From NCBI GenBank assembly GCA_019116265.1, contig DXBZ01000063.1, forward strand, positions 1 to 32,290: DNA of 32,290 nt, in the 5' to 3' direction. This DNA comes from Candidatus Olsenella stercoravium. Lineage in GTDB: Bacteria; Actinomycetota; Coriobacteriia; Coriobacteriales; Atopobiaceae. The notes under the pieces were generated by a model. The model worked only from the letters and a program-made list of their open reading frames with translations. It did not search any database and was not told where the DNA came from. Shown one piece after another: positions 9,353 through 17,297 of the stretch. Each line of letters begins with the position of its first letter. Positions within the stretch are counted from its first letter, which is position 1. The position numbers and the translations under genes are program-made.

Positions 9353-9413
9353 CGCCCTATTACAATTTTTCTGGTTAGCAGACCGTTTTTCGGCAAACGA
9401 GCGAGGAGAGAAC

Positions 9414-10064
9414 ATGGCAGACACGGTGCTCACGATCGACGCGCGGGGCGAGGCGTGCCCCATCCCCGTGGTGCGGACCCTGAAGGCGCTCGCGGCGCTG
9501 GCCGGACCGGGCAGCGTGGAGACGCTCGTGGACAACGAGATCGCGGTGCAGAACCTCACGCGCATGGGCGAGGGCAAGGGCTGCGCGGTGGCGAGCGAGC
9601 GCCTGGGCGAGAAGGAATGGCGCGTTACCGTGACCACGTCCGTGGCGCTCGGGGTGAGTGACGCGGAGGCCGAGTCGGCAACGTGCGAGGTGCCAGTGCC
9701 GGGCGCGGCAGCCGCGACGGCCGCGCCGCGCCGCGTGGTGGTGGCGATCACCTCCGAGTGCATGGGCACCGGCGACGACGTGCTGGGCAGGAAGCTCATG
9801 GGGAGCTTCGTGTACTCGCTCACGCAGCTCGACGAGCTGCCGGCGACCGTGCTGCTCTACAACGGCGGCGCGCACCTCAGCTGCGAGGGCTCGGCGGCGC
9901 TCGAGGACCTGCGCGGCCTTGCGGCCTCCGGCGTGGAGGTGCTCACCTGCGGGACCTGCCTCGACCATTACGGCATCGCGGACACACTGGCCGTGGGCGA
10001 GGTCACCAACATGTACGTGATCGCGCAGCGCCTGACCGGCGCGAGCCTCGTGGTGCGGCCGTAG
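9414..10064 (+). CDS. yedF: Sulfurtransferase-like selenium metabolism protein YedF
   Basis: TusA-like IDARGEACPIPVVRTLKAL plus DsrE-like C-terminal domain (SECMGTGDDVLGRKLMGSFVYSL). Confidence 0.9.
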   Translation: MADTVLTIDARGEACPIPVVRTLKALAALAGPGSVETLVDNEIAVQNLTRMGEGKGCAVASERLGEKEWRVTVTTSVALGVSDAEAESATCEVPVPGAAAATAAPRRVVVAITSECMGTGDDVLGRKLMGSFVYSLTQLDELPATVLLYNGGAHLSCEGSAALEDLRGLAASGVEVLTCGTCLDHYGIADTLAVGEVTNMYVIAQRLTGASLVVRP

Positions 10065-10084
10065 CGCCGGCGGGGCGGCGGGCG

Positions 10085-10336
10085 ATGGCGCGCGTGCGGG
10101 TGCTGTCTCTGGTGGTGACGTTTCCCACCACGGCGGCGGCGATGTCATGCGAGGAGTGCTGTAAGCGGCGCGGCCTGGGTGGGCGGATGATTCCGGTGCC
10201 CGGCGAGATCGCGGCCGGCTGCGGCCTGGCGTGGAAGACCGCGCCGGAGGCACGCGAGGAGCTCGCGTCCGCGCTGGCCGCCGACGGCGTGCCCGTCGAG
10301 GCCATGACGGTGATCGAGCTCTTGGAGTTTCGCTGA
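10085..10336 (+). CDS. DUF3343 domain protein (putative Se/S carrier)
   Basis: 83 aa; VVTFPTTAAAMSCEECCKRRGLGGRMIPVPGEIAAGCGLAWK. Confidence 0.8.
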   Translation: MARVRVLSLVVTFPTTAAAMSCEECCKRRGLGGRMIPVPGEIAAGCGLAWKTAPEAREELASALAADGVPVEAMTVIELLEFR

Positions 10337-10363
10337 GCGTCGGGCGAGAAGGACGTGGGGCCG

Positions 10364-11509
10364 ATGATCTACCTGGACAACGCGGCAACGACGATGCGCA
10401 AGCCGCAGGAGGTCGTGGACGCCGTCGTGGCGGCGATGGGCTCGCTCGGAAACGCTGGCCGTGGCGCGTCCGCGGGCGCCCTCGACGCCGGGCGCGTGGT
10501 GCTGCGCGCCCGCGAGGCGGTGGCCGCGCTCCTGGGCTGCCCGCACGCCGACCACGTGTGCTTCTCGGCCAACGCCACAGCGTCGCTCAACGCCGCGCTG
10601 TCCGGCCTGGTGGGGCCGGGGGACCGCGTGGTCACGACGGTGCTGGAGCACAACTCCGTGCTGCGCCCGCTCGCGCGCCTGGCGGACGAGCGGGGCGTCG
10701 AGGTTGTATATGCCGGCTGCGACGCGCACGGGTTTCTCGACCTGGACGAGCTCGAGCGGCTGGTCACGCCGGGCACGCGCCTCGTTGTGGTGACGCATGG
10801 CTCCAACGTGACGGGCAACCTCGTTGACGTGACCCGCGTGGCGCAGGTCGCGCACGCTGCGGGCGCGATCTGCCTGGTGGACGCGTCGCAGACGGCGGGC
10901 GCGGTGCCGCTGGACGTGGCGGCTATGGGCCTTGACGTGGTGTGCTTCACCGGGCACAAGGGCCTCATGGGCCCGCAGGGCACGGGTGGCATGGCGGTGG
11001 CCGACGGCGTCGACGTGCGGCCGTGGGCCGAGGGCGGCTCCGGCGTGCGCTCCTTTGAGCGCCGGCACCCTCTGGAGTGGCCCACGCGGCTGGAGGCGGG
11101 GACGCTTAACGCGCACGGCCTGGCCGGCCTTGCGGCGGGCGTTGCGTTTGTCGAGAAGAACGGCGGGCCCGCAGCGGTGGGCGCGCGTGAGCACGCGCTG
11201 GCGCGTCGGCTCTACGAGGGCGTGCGCGACGCGCCGGGCGTGACGGTGTACGGCGGCTGGCCCGTGGCGCCCGAGCGTTGCGGTGGCATCGTGGCGCTCA
11301 ACGTGGACGGGCTGGACTCGGCGGAGGTGGCCGACGCGCTATCGGCTGGCTGGGGGATCGCGTGTCGCGCCGGCGCCCACTGCGCGCCGCTCATGCACCG
11401 CGCACTGGGGACCGAACGCCAGGGCATCGTCCGCTTGAGCTGCGGCTGGTTCACCACCGAGGACGAGGTGGACACTGTCGTGGCTGCGGTACGGACAATC
11501 GCGGCTTAA
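10364..11509 (+). CDS. Aminotransferase class V / cysteine desulfurase-like protein
   Basis: MIYLDNAATTMRKPQEVVDAV, VTTVLEHNSVLRPL, VDASQTAGAVPLDV, FTGHKGLMGPQGTGG. Confidence 0.9.
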   Translation: MIYLDNAATTMRKPQEVVDAVVAAMGSLGNAGRGASAGALDAGRVVLRAREAVAALLGCPHADHVCFSANATASLNAALSGLVGPGDRVVTTVLEHNSVLRPLARLADERGVEVVYAGCDAHGFLDLDELERLVTPGTRLVVVTHGSNVTGNLVDVTRVAQVAHAAGAICLVDASQTAGAVPLDVAAMGLDVVCFTGHKGLMGPQGTGGMAVADGVDVRPWAEGGSGVRSFERRHPLEWPTRLEAGTLNAHGLAGLAAGVAFVEKNGGPAAVGAREHALARRLYEGVRDAPGVTVYGGWPVAPERCGGIVALNVDGLDSAEVADALSAGWGIACRAGAHCAPLMHRALGTERQGIVRLSCGWFTTEDEVDTVVAAVRTIAA

Positions 11510-11512
11510 GCA

Positions 11513-11624
11513 AAAACGGGACGTGTTTATCGCTGCCGCTATTTTGGGACAGGTTTGGACCTGCGGCTTGGAATCCTCGAACCTGTCCCAAAAAAGCTGC
11601 ACCGACAAACACGTCCCGCTTTGG
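11513..11624. repeat. ~110 bp near-perfect hairpin element
   Basis: CGGGACGTGTTTATCGCTGCCGCTATTTTGGGACAGGTT pairs with AACCTGTCCCAAAAAAGCTGCACCGACAAACACGTCCCG. Confidence 0.8.
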
Positions 11625-11731
11625 TAGGTTGGAGCCGTCTGGGTGCGTACATTGGCCGTTCGCGACGTTGGACGGTGGGGCAAACATTTTGTGAGGTAGA
11701 CTTACTCGATGGAAGTCTATCTAGTGAAGAG

Positions 11732-11755
11732 CGTTATGTTTTTGAAGATATAACG
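11732..11755. promoter_or_regulatory. Candidate ModE-type molybdate operator
   Basis: CGTTAT-N12-ATAACG upstream of yqeB-xdhC; layout like the E. coli modA operator as I recall it. Confidence 0.5.
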
Positions 11756-11777
11756 CTGAAGGGGAGGTCGGCGGGGC

Positions 11778-13601
11778 ATGTTGGTCGTGATCCGTGGGGC
11801 GGGCGACATTGCGTCGGGCATAGCGCTGCGCCTGCACCGCGCGGGCATGCAGGTCGTGATGTGCGACCTCGCGGTTCCCACGTCCATCCGGCGCACCGTG
11901 TGCTTCTCGGAGGCCATCCGTCTGGGCGAGACGCGCGTGGAGGGCGTCCGCGGCGTGCTGTGCGCGGACGCCGCGGCGGCGCGCGCGGCAGCGGCGGCGG
12001 GCGACGTCGCCGTGCTCGTGGACCCCGAGGCCGCCTGCGTGCGCGAGCTCGCGCCCGACGCGCTGGTTGACGCCATTCTCGCCAAGCGCAACCTCGGCAC
12101 CACGCGTGACCTGGCGCCCGTCGTGATTGGCGTGGGCCCCGGCTTCACCGCGTGCGAGGACTGCGACGCCGCCGTGGAGACGATGCGCGGCCACTACCTG
12201 GGGCGCGTCTACTACGAGGGCTCGCCGATCCCCAACACGGCGGTGCCCGGGCTCATCGGTGGCTACGCGGGCGAGCGCGTGATGCGCGCGCCGGCAGACG
12301 GCGCCTTCGAGCCGTGCATGGCGATCGGCGCGCAGGTGGCGGCCGGCGACGTCTGCGCCACGGTCGCCGGCGAGCCCATGCGCGCGACGATCGACGGCGT
12401 GGTGCGGGGGCTGCTGCAGGTGGGCGTCCCCGTGCACAAGGGCATGAAGTGCGGCGACGTGGACCCGCGCTGCCACCCGGAGTACATCGAGAGCGCCTCC
12501 GACAAGGCGCTGGCCGTGGGTGGTGGCGTGCTCGAGGCGATTCTCTCGCTCTCGGGCGAGAAGGACAGACGCGTCGAGAAGAACGCGCAGGCCGAGAAGA
12601 ACGCGCGCTCCGTCAACGGCTCGCTCTCCGACGAGGGTTTCGTCTCCGCGCTCGTGGCGGAGCTCGTGGCCGGGCGGCGTGTGGGACTGGCGAGCCTGCT
12701 CGCCACGAGCGGTTCGATGCCGCGCCACGAGGGTGCGCGCCTGGCGGTCCTCGCAAACGAGGCGCTGGTCGGGACCGTTGGCGGCGGCGCCATCGAGCAG
12801 CTGGCCATCGAGCGCGCCCGCGCTGCGTGCTCCGGCGCCGCGCCAAGCCTCGAGTGGTACCACACGGGTGACGCCATGGCCTGCGGCGGCTACGCGCTGC
12901 TCGCCGTGCGCTTGCTCACGGCCGACGACCTGCCCGTCCTTTTCGCCGTACGAAACGCGCTCCAGCGCGACGAGCCCGTTTGCGTAACGGAGCGCTGGAC
13001 AGACGCCGCCGCGCCGACGATCGAGGTCGGCCCGGCCGCGCGCCTTTCCGCCCCGACCTGGGACGACGCGCGTGCCACCTACCGCGAGCCCGTCGCCGCG
13101 CCGAGCCGGCTGCACGTCTTTGGCGCCGGGCACGTGGGCGCCGCGCTCGTGGGACTGGCCGCGCAGGCGGGCTTTGAGGCGCACGTCTACGACGACCGCC
13201 CGGAGCTCGCCACGTGCGAGCGACTGCCCCAGGCAACATCCGTGACCTGCGGCGCGTTCGACGAGCTCGCCGCCGGCGCCCCCATCGGGCCGCGCGACTC
13301 CGTCGTCGTGCTCACGCACGGGCACGCCCACGACGAGACGGTCCTTCTCGCCGTGCTCTCCCGCGACGTCCAGCCCGCCTACGTGGGCTGCATCGGCAGC
13401 GCCCGCAAGGCCGCCCTCGCGCGCGAGCACCTCGCCGCCGCCGGCGTGCCGGCCGAGCGCGTCGACGCCGTGGCCATGCCGATCGGTCTTGCCATCGGCG
13501 CCGTCACGCCCGCCGAGATCGCGCTTGCCATCATCGCGCAGCTCGTCCGCCGGCGCGCCGAGCGTCGTGGTGAGGGCCCGGGGAAGGGCGAGCGCGCATG
13601 A
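11778..13601 (+). CDS. YqeB (Se-dependent molybdenum hydroxylase maturation) fused to XdhC/CoxI family protein
   Basis: N-term VVIRGAGDIASGIALRLHRAGMQVVMCDLAVPTSIRRTVCFSEA; C-term ATSGSMPRHEGARLAV, GTVGGGAIE, HVFGAGHVGAALV, VGCIGSARKAAL. Confidence 0.9.
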   Translation: MLVVIRGAGDIASGIALRLHRAGMQVVMCDLAVPTSIRRTVCFSEAIRLGETRVEGVRGVLCADAAAARAAAAAGDVAVLVDPEAACVRELAPDALVDAILAKRNLGTTRDLAPVVIGVGPGFTACEDCDAAVETMRGHYLGRVYYEGSPIPNTAVPGLIGGYAGERVMRAPADGAFEPCMAIGAQVAAGDVCATVAGEPMRATIDGVVRGLLQVGVPVHKGMKCGDVDPRCHPEYIESASDKALAVGGGVLEAILSLSGEKDRRVEKNAQAEKNARSVNGSLSDEGFVSALVAELVAGRRVGLASLLATSGSMPRHEGARLAVLANEALVGTVGGGAIEQLAIERARAACSGAAPSLEWYHTGDAMACGGYALLAVRLLTADDLPVLFAVRNALQRDEPVCVTERWTDAAAPTIEVGPAARLSAPTWDDARATYREPVAAPSRLHVFGAGHVGAALVGLAAQAGFEAHVYDDRPELATCERLPQATSVTCGAFDELAAGAPIGPRDSVVVLTHGHAHDETVLLAVLSRDVQPAYVGCIGSARKAALAREHLAAAGVPAERVDAVAMPIGLAIGAVTPAEIALAIIAQLVRRRAERRGEGPGKGERA

Positions 13602-14614
13602 CGGCGCTCGCCCGCAGACATCCCGGCCGCGTCATCGCCCTTCTCGGCGTGCTGCTCGTTGCCGTCGTGCTCGTCTCGCTGGCGCTCGGCCGCTACCCCA
13701 TCGGCCCGGCCGACACGCTCGAGCTCCTGGCCTCCCGCGTGGCACCTGGCCTCGGCGACTTCTCCGCGCAGCAGGAGACGCTCTTCTTCAACGTGCGCCT
13801 GCCGCGCATCCTGCTCGTGATCCTCGTGGGCGCGAGCCTCTCGGCCGCCGGCGCCGCCTTCCAGGGCATCTTCCAGAACCCGCTCGTCTCGCCCGACTTC
13901 CTCGGCGCGTCGCAGGGCGCGGCCTTCGGCGCGTGCTGGGCCATCCTCGCGGGCGGCACGTCGCTCGCGATCTCCGGCTCCGCCTTCGCCGTCTCGCTCG
14001 CCGCGGTGGGGATCGTGCTGCTGGTGAGCAGTCGGGCGCGCGGCAACCGGATCCTCGTCACCGTGCTCGCCGGCATCATGGTGAAGTCGCTCTTCGAGGC
14101 CGGCGTCTCCTACACAAAGCTCGTGGCCGACCCGTCCAACCAGCTGCAGGCCATCACGTTTTGGCTGCTCGGCTCGTTCAACGGAGCCAAGGTTGCTGAC
14201 CTCGCGCTGGCGGCCGCGCCCATCGCGATCGGCCTCGCCGGCCTCATGGCCATGCGCTGGCGCCTCAACGTCCTCACGATGTCCGATGACGAGGCGCTCT
14301 CCATGGGCGTCAACGCCCCGCGCGTCCGCGCCGTGGCCGTGCTCTTCTCGGCGCTCGTGACCGCGGCGAGCGTGGCGGTCTCCGGGCTTATAGGCTGGGT
14401 GGGGCTCGTGGTGCCGCACCTCGCGCGCGGCCTCGTGGGCAGCGACTACCGACACCTCCTGCCGGCCAGCATGCTTGCGGGCGCCACGTTTCTTCTCGTC
14501 GTGGACGACATCGCGCGCCTCGCGCTCACGGCGGAGATTCCCATCGGCATCCTCACGTCCGTGGTGGGCGCGCCGTTCTTCCTGTGGCTCATCGTGAAGC
14601 GGGGGCGCGGCTGA
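13598..14614 (+). CDS. FecCD-type ABC transporter permease (molybdate/tungstate or metal chelate)
   Basis: LPRILLVILVGASLSAAGAAFQGIFQNPLVSPDFLGASQGAAFGA, GWVGLVVPHLAR. Confidence 0.92.
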   Translation: MTALARRHPGRVIALLGVLLVAVVLVSLALGRYPIGPADTLELLASRVAPGLGDFSAQQETLFFNVRLPRILLVILVGASLSAAGAAFQGIFQNPLVSPDFLGASQGAAFGACWAILAGGTSLAISGSAFAVSLAAVGIVLLVSSRARGNRILVTVLAGIMVKSLFEAGVSYTKLVADPSNQLQAITFWLLGSFNGAKVADLALAAAPIAIGLAGLMAMRWRLNVLTMSDDEALSMGVNAPRVRAVAVLFSALVTAASVAVSGLIGWVGLVVPHLARGLVGSDYRHLLPASMLAGATFLLVVDDIARLALTAEIPIGILTSVVGAPFFLWLIVKRGRG

Positions 14615-14674
14615 TGCGGGCGAGAAGAACCTGGCGTCCCGGCTCCACGGTGGGCGAGAGGGGGCGCGGCTGAC

Positions 14675-15493
14675 ATGAGCTTTGCAATCTCCGGCCTCAG
14701 CTTCTCCTACGGCGACCACTCCGTGCTCGAAGGCGTGGACCTCTCCGTCGCGGACGGCGAGCTCGCGTGCGTGCTCGGGCCCAACGGCGTGGGCAAGACC
14801 ACCCTCTTCCGCTGCATCCTGGGCCTCGAGCGGCCGCGCGCGGGGACCATCCTCGTGAACGGCCGCCCGCTCGAGGAGCTCTCCGTGGTCGAGCGTGCCC
14901 GCGAGATGGCCTTCGTCCCGCAGAGCCACGCGCAGGTCTTTGACTACGAGGTGCTCGACGTGGTGCTCATGAGCGCGGCGTCGCACCTGGGGCCGCTGCG
15001 CGCACCTGCGGCCGCCGACCGCGCCCGTGCCGAGGAGGCGCTCGAGCGCGTGGGCGTGGCGCACCTCGCGCACCGGAGCTTCATGCAGGTCTCGGGCGGG
15101 GAGCGGCAGCTCGTCCTTATCGCCCGCGCCATCGCTCAGGACGCGCGCTCGATCGTGATGGACGAGCCCACGAGCGCGCTCGACTTTGGCAACACGGCGC
15201 GCGTGATGGCGGTCGTGCGGCGGCTCGCGAGCGAGGGGCTCTCGGTGATCGCGTCCACGCACGCGCCCGATTTGGCCTACCTCTACGCGGACACGGTGCT
15301 CGCGCTTGACGGCGGGCGCGTCCGCGCGTGCGGCGCCCCGGCCGACGTGATCACCGGGCCGCTCCTGAGCGAGCTCTACGGCCTGCCCGTGGAGGTCAGC
15401 TCGCTCCACGGCGACCGGGCGCGCGCCTGCGTGCCCACGGAAGTGTTACGAAGGGACTGTCCCTTCGTAACATCGAGAAGGGAGAAGAAGTGA
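14675..15493 (+). CDS. ABC transporter ATP-binding protein of the FecCD system
   Basis: LGPNGVGKTTLFRCILGLERP, VSGGERQLVLIARA, MDEPTSALD; C-terminal codons run through a palindrome. Confidence 0.93.
   Translation: MSFAISGLSFSYGDHSVLEGVDLSVADGELACVLGPNGVGKTTLFRCILGLERPRAGTILVNGRPLEELSVVERAREMAFVPQSHAQVFDYEVLDVVLMSAASHLGPLRAPAAADRARAEEALERVGVAHLAHRSFMQVSGGERQLVLIARAIAQDARSIVMDEPTSALDFGNTARVMAVVRRLASEGLSVIASTHAPDLAYLYADTVLALDGGRVRACGAPADVITGPLLSELYGLPVEVSSLHGDRARACVPTEVLRRDCPFVTSRREKK
15444..15472. repeat. GTTAC-type palindrome within the 3' end of the ATPase ORF
   Basis: TGTTACGAAGGGACTGTCCCTTCGTAACA, perfect. Confidence 0.85.
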
Positions 15494-16575
15494 GGAGAAG
15501 AACGTTCCTGTCGGCGGTCACGGCGCTTGCGGTGGCGGTGTCGCTCGGGGCGTGCGGCGGCGCGCCGGCTGCGGAGCCCGCTCCCACCGACGAGGCTGCG
15601 ACGCGCGTGGTCACGGACTCGCTCGGGCGCGAGGTGGAGATCCCGGCCGAGGTCGAGCGCATCGCGGCGTCCGGTCCCGTGGCCCAGCAGGTGCTGCTCA
15701 CGGTGGCGCCCGAGAAGATGGTCGGCCTCTCCGGCGAGCTCACGGACGAGCAGCTCGCCTACCTCGGCGAGGACCTCGCCGATCTGCCCGTCTTTGGCCA
15801 GATCTACGGCGGCAAGGGCGACTTCAACCGCGAGGCCGTCGCCGCAGCGGACCCGCAGCTGATCATCGACGTCGGCGAGGCCAAGGACTCGCTCGCCGAG
15901 GAGCTGGACACGCTGCAGGAGCAGCTCGGCATCCCGTGCGTGCACATCGACTCGACCGACCTCCACAGCTACGCCGACCTCTACGACCAGCTCGCGGACA
16001 TCCTGGACTCCGAGAAGGCCGCCGAGCTCGCCGACTACTGCCGCGACGCGGTGGCCGAGGTCGAGGCCGTTGTCGCCGAGGTCCCCGAGAGCGAGCGCCC
16101 GCGCGCGGCGTACCTGCTCGGCGACACGGGCACCAACGCGATGGCGCGTGGCGGCTTCCAGTCCGGCATCATCGACCTGTGCTCCGAGAACGTCGTCGTG
16201 GTGGACGACCCGTCGTCCAGCGGCAAGGGCAACGAGATCGGGCTCGAGCAGATTGCGCTTTGGGATCCCGAGCTCATCGTCTTTGTGGGCGACTCGATCT
16301 TTGACACGGTGGGCGACGAGCTGGCCTGGGCCGAGCTCACCGCCATCAAGTCGGGCAACTACTACCGCGCGCCGAGCGTGCCGTACAACTGGATCTCCAT
16401 GCCGGCCTCGGTCAACCAGATCGTCGGCCTGCAGTGGTACGCGCGCCTGTGCTACCCGGACCGCTTCGACGACGACCTGCGCGACGTGGTGGGGGAGTAC
16501 TACCAGCTCTTCTACGGCCACGACCTCACGGACGAGGAGTACGACGCGCTGATGCGCGGCGCCGTGCGGGAGTAG
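15490..16575 (+). CDS. ABC transporter substrate-binding lipoprotein (FecB/BtuF-like)
   Basis: GTG start, signal peptide with lipobox SLGACGG, RVVTDSLGREVEIPAEVERIAASGP. Confidence 0.9.
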   Translation: MRRRTFLSAVTALAVAVSLGACGGAPAAEPAPTDEAATRVVTDSLGREVEIPAEVERIAASGPVAQQVLLTVAPEKMVGLSGELTDEQLAYLGEDLADLPVFGQIYGGKGDFNREAVAAADPQLIIDVGEAKDSLAEELDTLQEQLGIPCVHIDSTDLHSYADLYDQLADILDSEKAAELADYCRDAVAEVEAVVAEVPESERPRAAYLLGDTGTNAMARGGFQSGIIDLCSENVVVVDDPSSSGKGNEIGLEQIALWDPELIVFVGDSIFDTVGDELAWAELTAIKSGNYYRAPSVPYNWISMPASVNQIVGLQWYARLCYPDRFDDDLRDVVGEYYQLFYGHDLTDEEYDALMRGAVRE

Positions 16576-16577
16576 GA

Positions 16578-16712
16578 CAGAATATCTGGGTACTTTTTTG
16601 CCCGACCCCCAAGTATCACCTTGGTACAGCAAGCATCTGAGCTGGGCAAACAGAAAGTTTTTGCCCCTGACTACTTGAGGTATACGCAAAAAAGTACCCA
16701 GATAAAATTCTG
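16578..16712. repeat. 135 bp inverted-repeat element between convergent genes
   Basis: CAGAATATCTGGGTACTTTTTTGC / GCAAAAAAGTACCCAGATAAAATTCTG, perfect apart from a 3-nt bulge; inner hairpin GGGCAAA...TTTGCCC. Confidence 0.8.
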
Positions 16713-16718
16713 GGTGCG

Positions 16719-17267
16719 TCACATCACAGCGGCAAGGGCCTCGCGCAGCCTTTCGGAGCCGCTTTTGTCGGGGAGGATGAGGGCGCATCGCCCCCAGACG
16801 GGTTCGAGGCGCGCGGCGACCTCCTCGGCGAGCGCCGTGCGTGCGATCACGAGGGCATGGGGCCAGGCGGGTGCGGGGCCGGCATCCAGCAGTTCGAGCG
16901 CCTCGGCGAGCCCGGCGCCGCGGCGCAGCTCGAGCGGGCCGATCTCGTCGATGACGAGAAGGCCGGGGCGCATGACGCCTGCGGCCGCCGCGAGTTCGGT
17001 GAGGTGCGCGTTCACGCGGGCGAGCGCCTCCGCGTCAAAGTCCCAGCCCAGGCCGGTCGAGCACCCATTCCCAGCAGGCGTGGCGAGAAGGACGTGCTCG
17101 CGCGAGGGAAGAAGCACGTTCTCGATCCCGACCTTCTCGCCATCGTGCCACACGCCCGGCGCGAGCACGCCGCGCACGGGCACGCCCGCCGCCTCGAGCT
17201 CGCGTACGCGCGCCTCAAGCCACGTGGTCTTGCCCGACCGAATGTCTCCGGTGAGAATGAACAGCAT
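16719..17267 (-). CDS. Nucleoside-triphosphatase, THEP1-like P-loop protein
   Basis: MLFILTGDIRSGKTTWLEARVRELEAAGVPVRGVLAPG...LLVIDEIGPLELRRG. Confidence 0.8.
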   Translation of the reverse strand: MLFILTGDIRSGKTTWLEARVRELEAAGVPVRGVLAPGVWHDGEKVGIENVLLPSREHVLLATPAGNGCSTGLGWDFDAEALARVNAHLTELAAAAGVMRPGLLVIDEIGPLELRRGAGLAEALELLDAGPAPAWPHALVIARTALAEEVAARLEPVWGRCALILPDKSGSERLREALAAVM

Positions 17268-17297
17268 GACGCCCCCTGACTACCCCGCCTGGAGGAA

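Noticed and set aside
13379-15409. 676-aa minus-strand ORF opposite the FecCD importer
   Set aside because: Composition artefact opposite well-supported ABC genes.
460-16659. Exact 13-mer match AACTTTCTGTTTG (460-472) to the reverse complement at 16647-16659
   Set aside because: Matches of this length between two places are expected by chance in a 32 kb window; context differs (operator vs loop of an inverted repeat).
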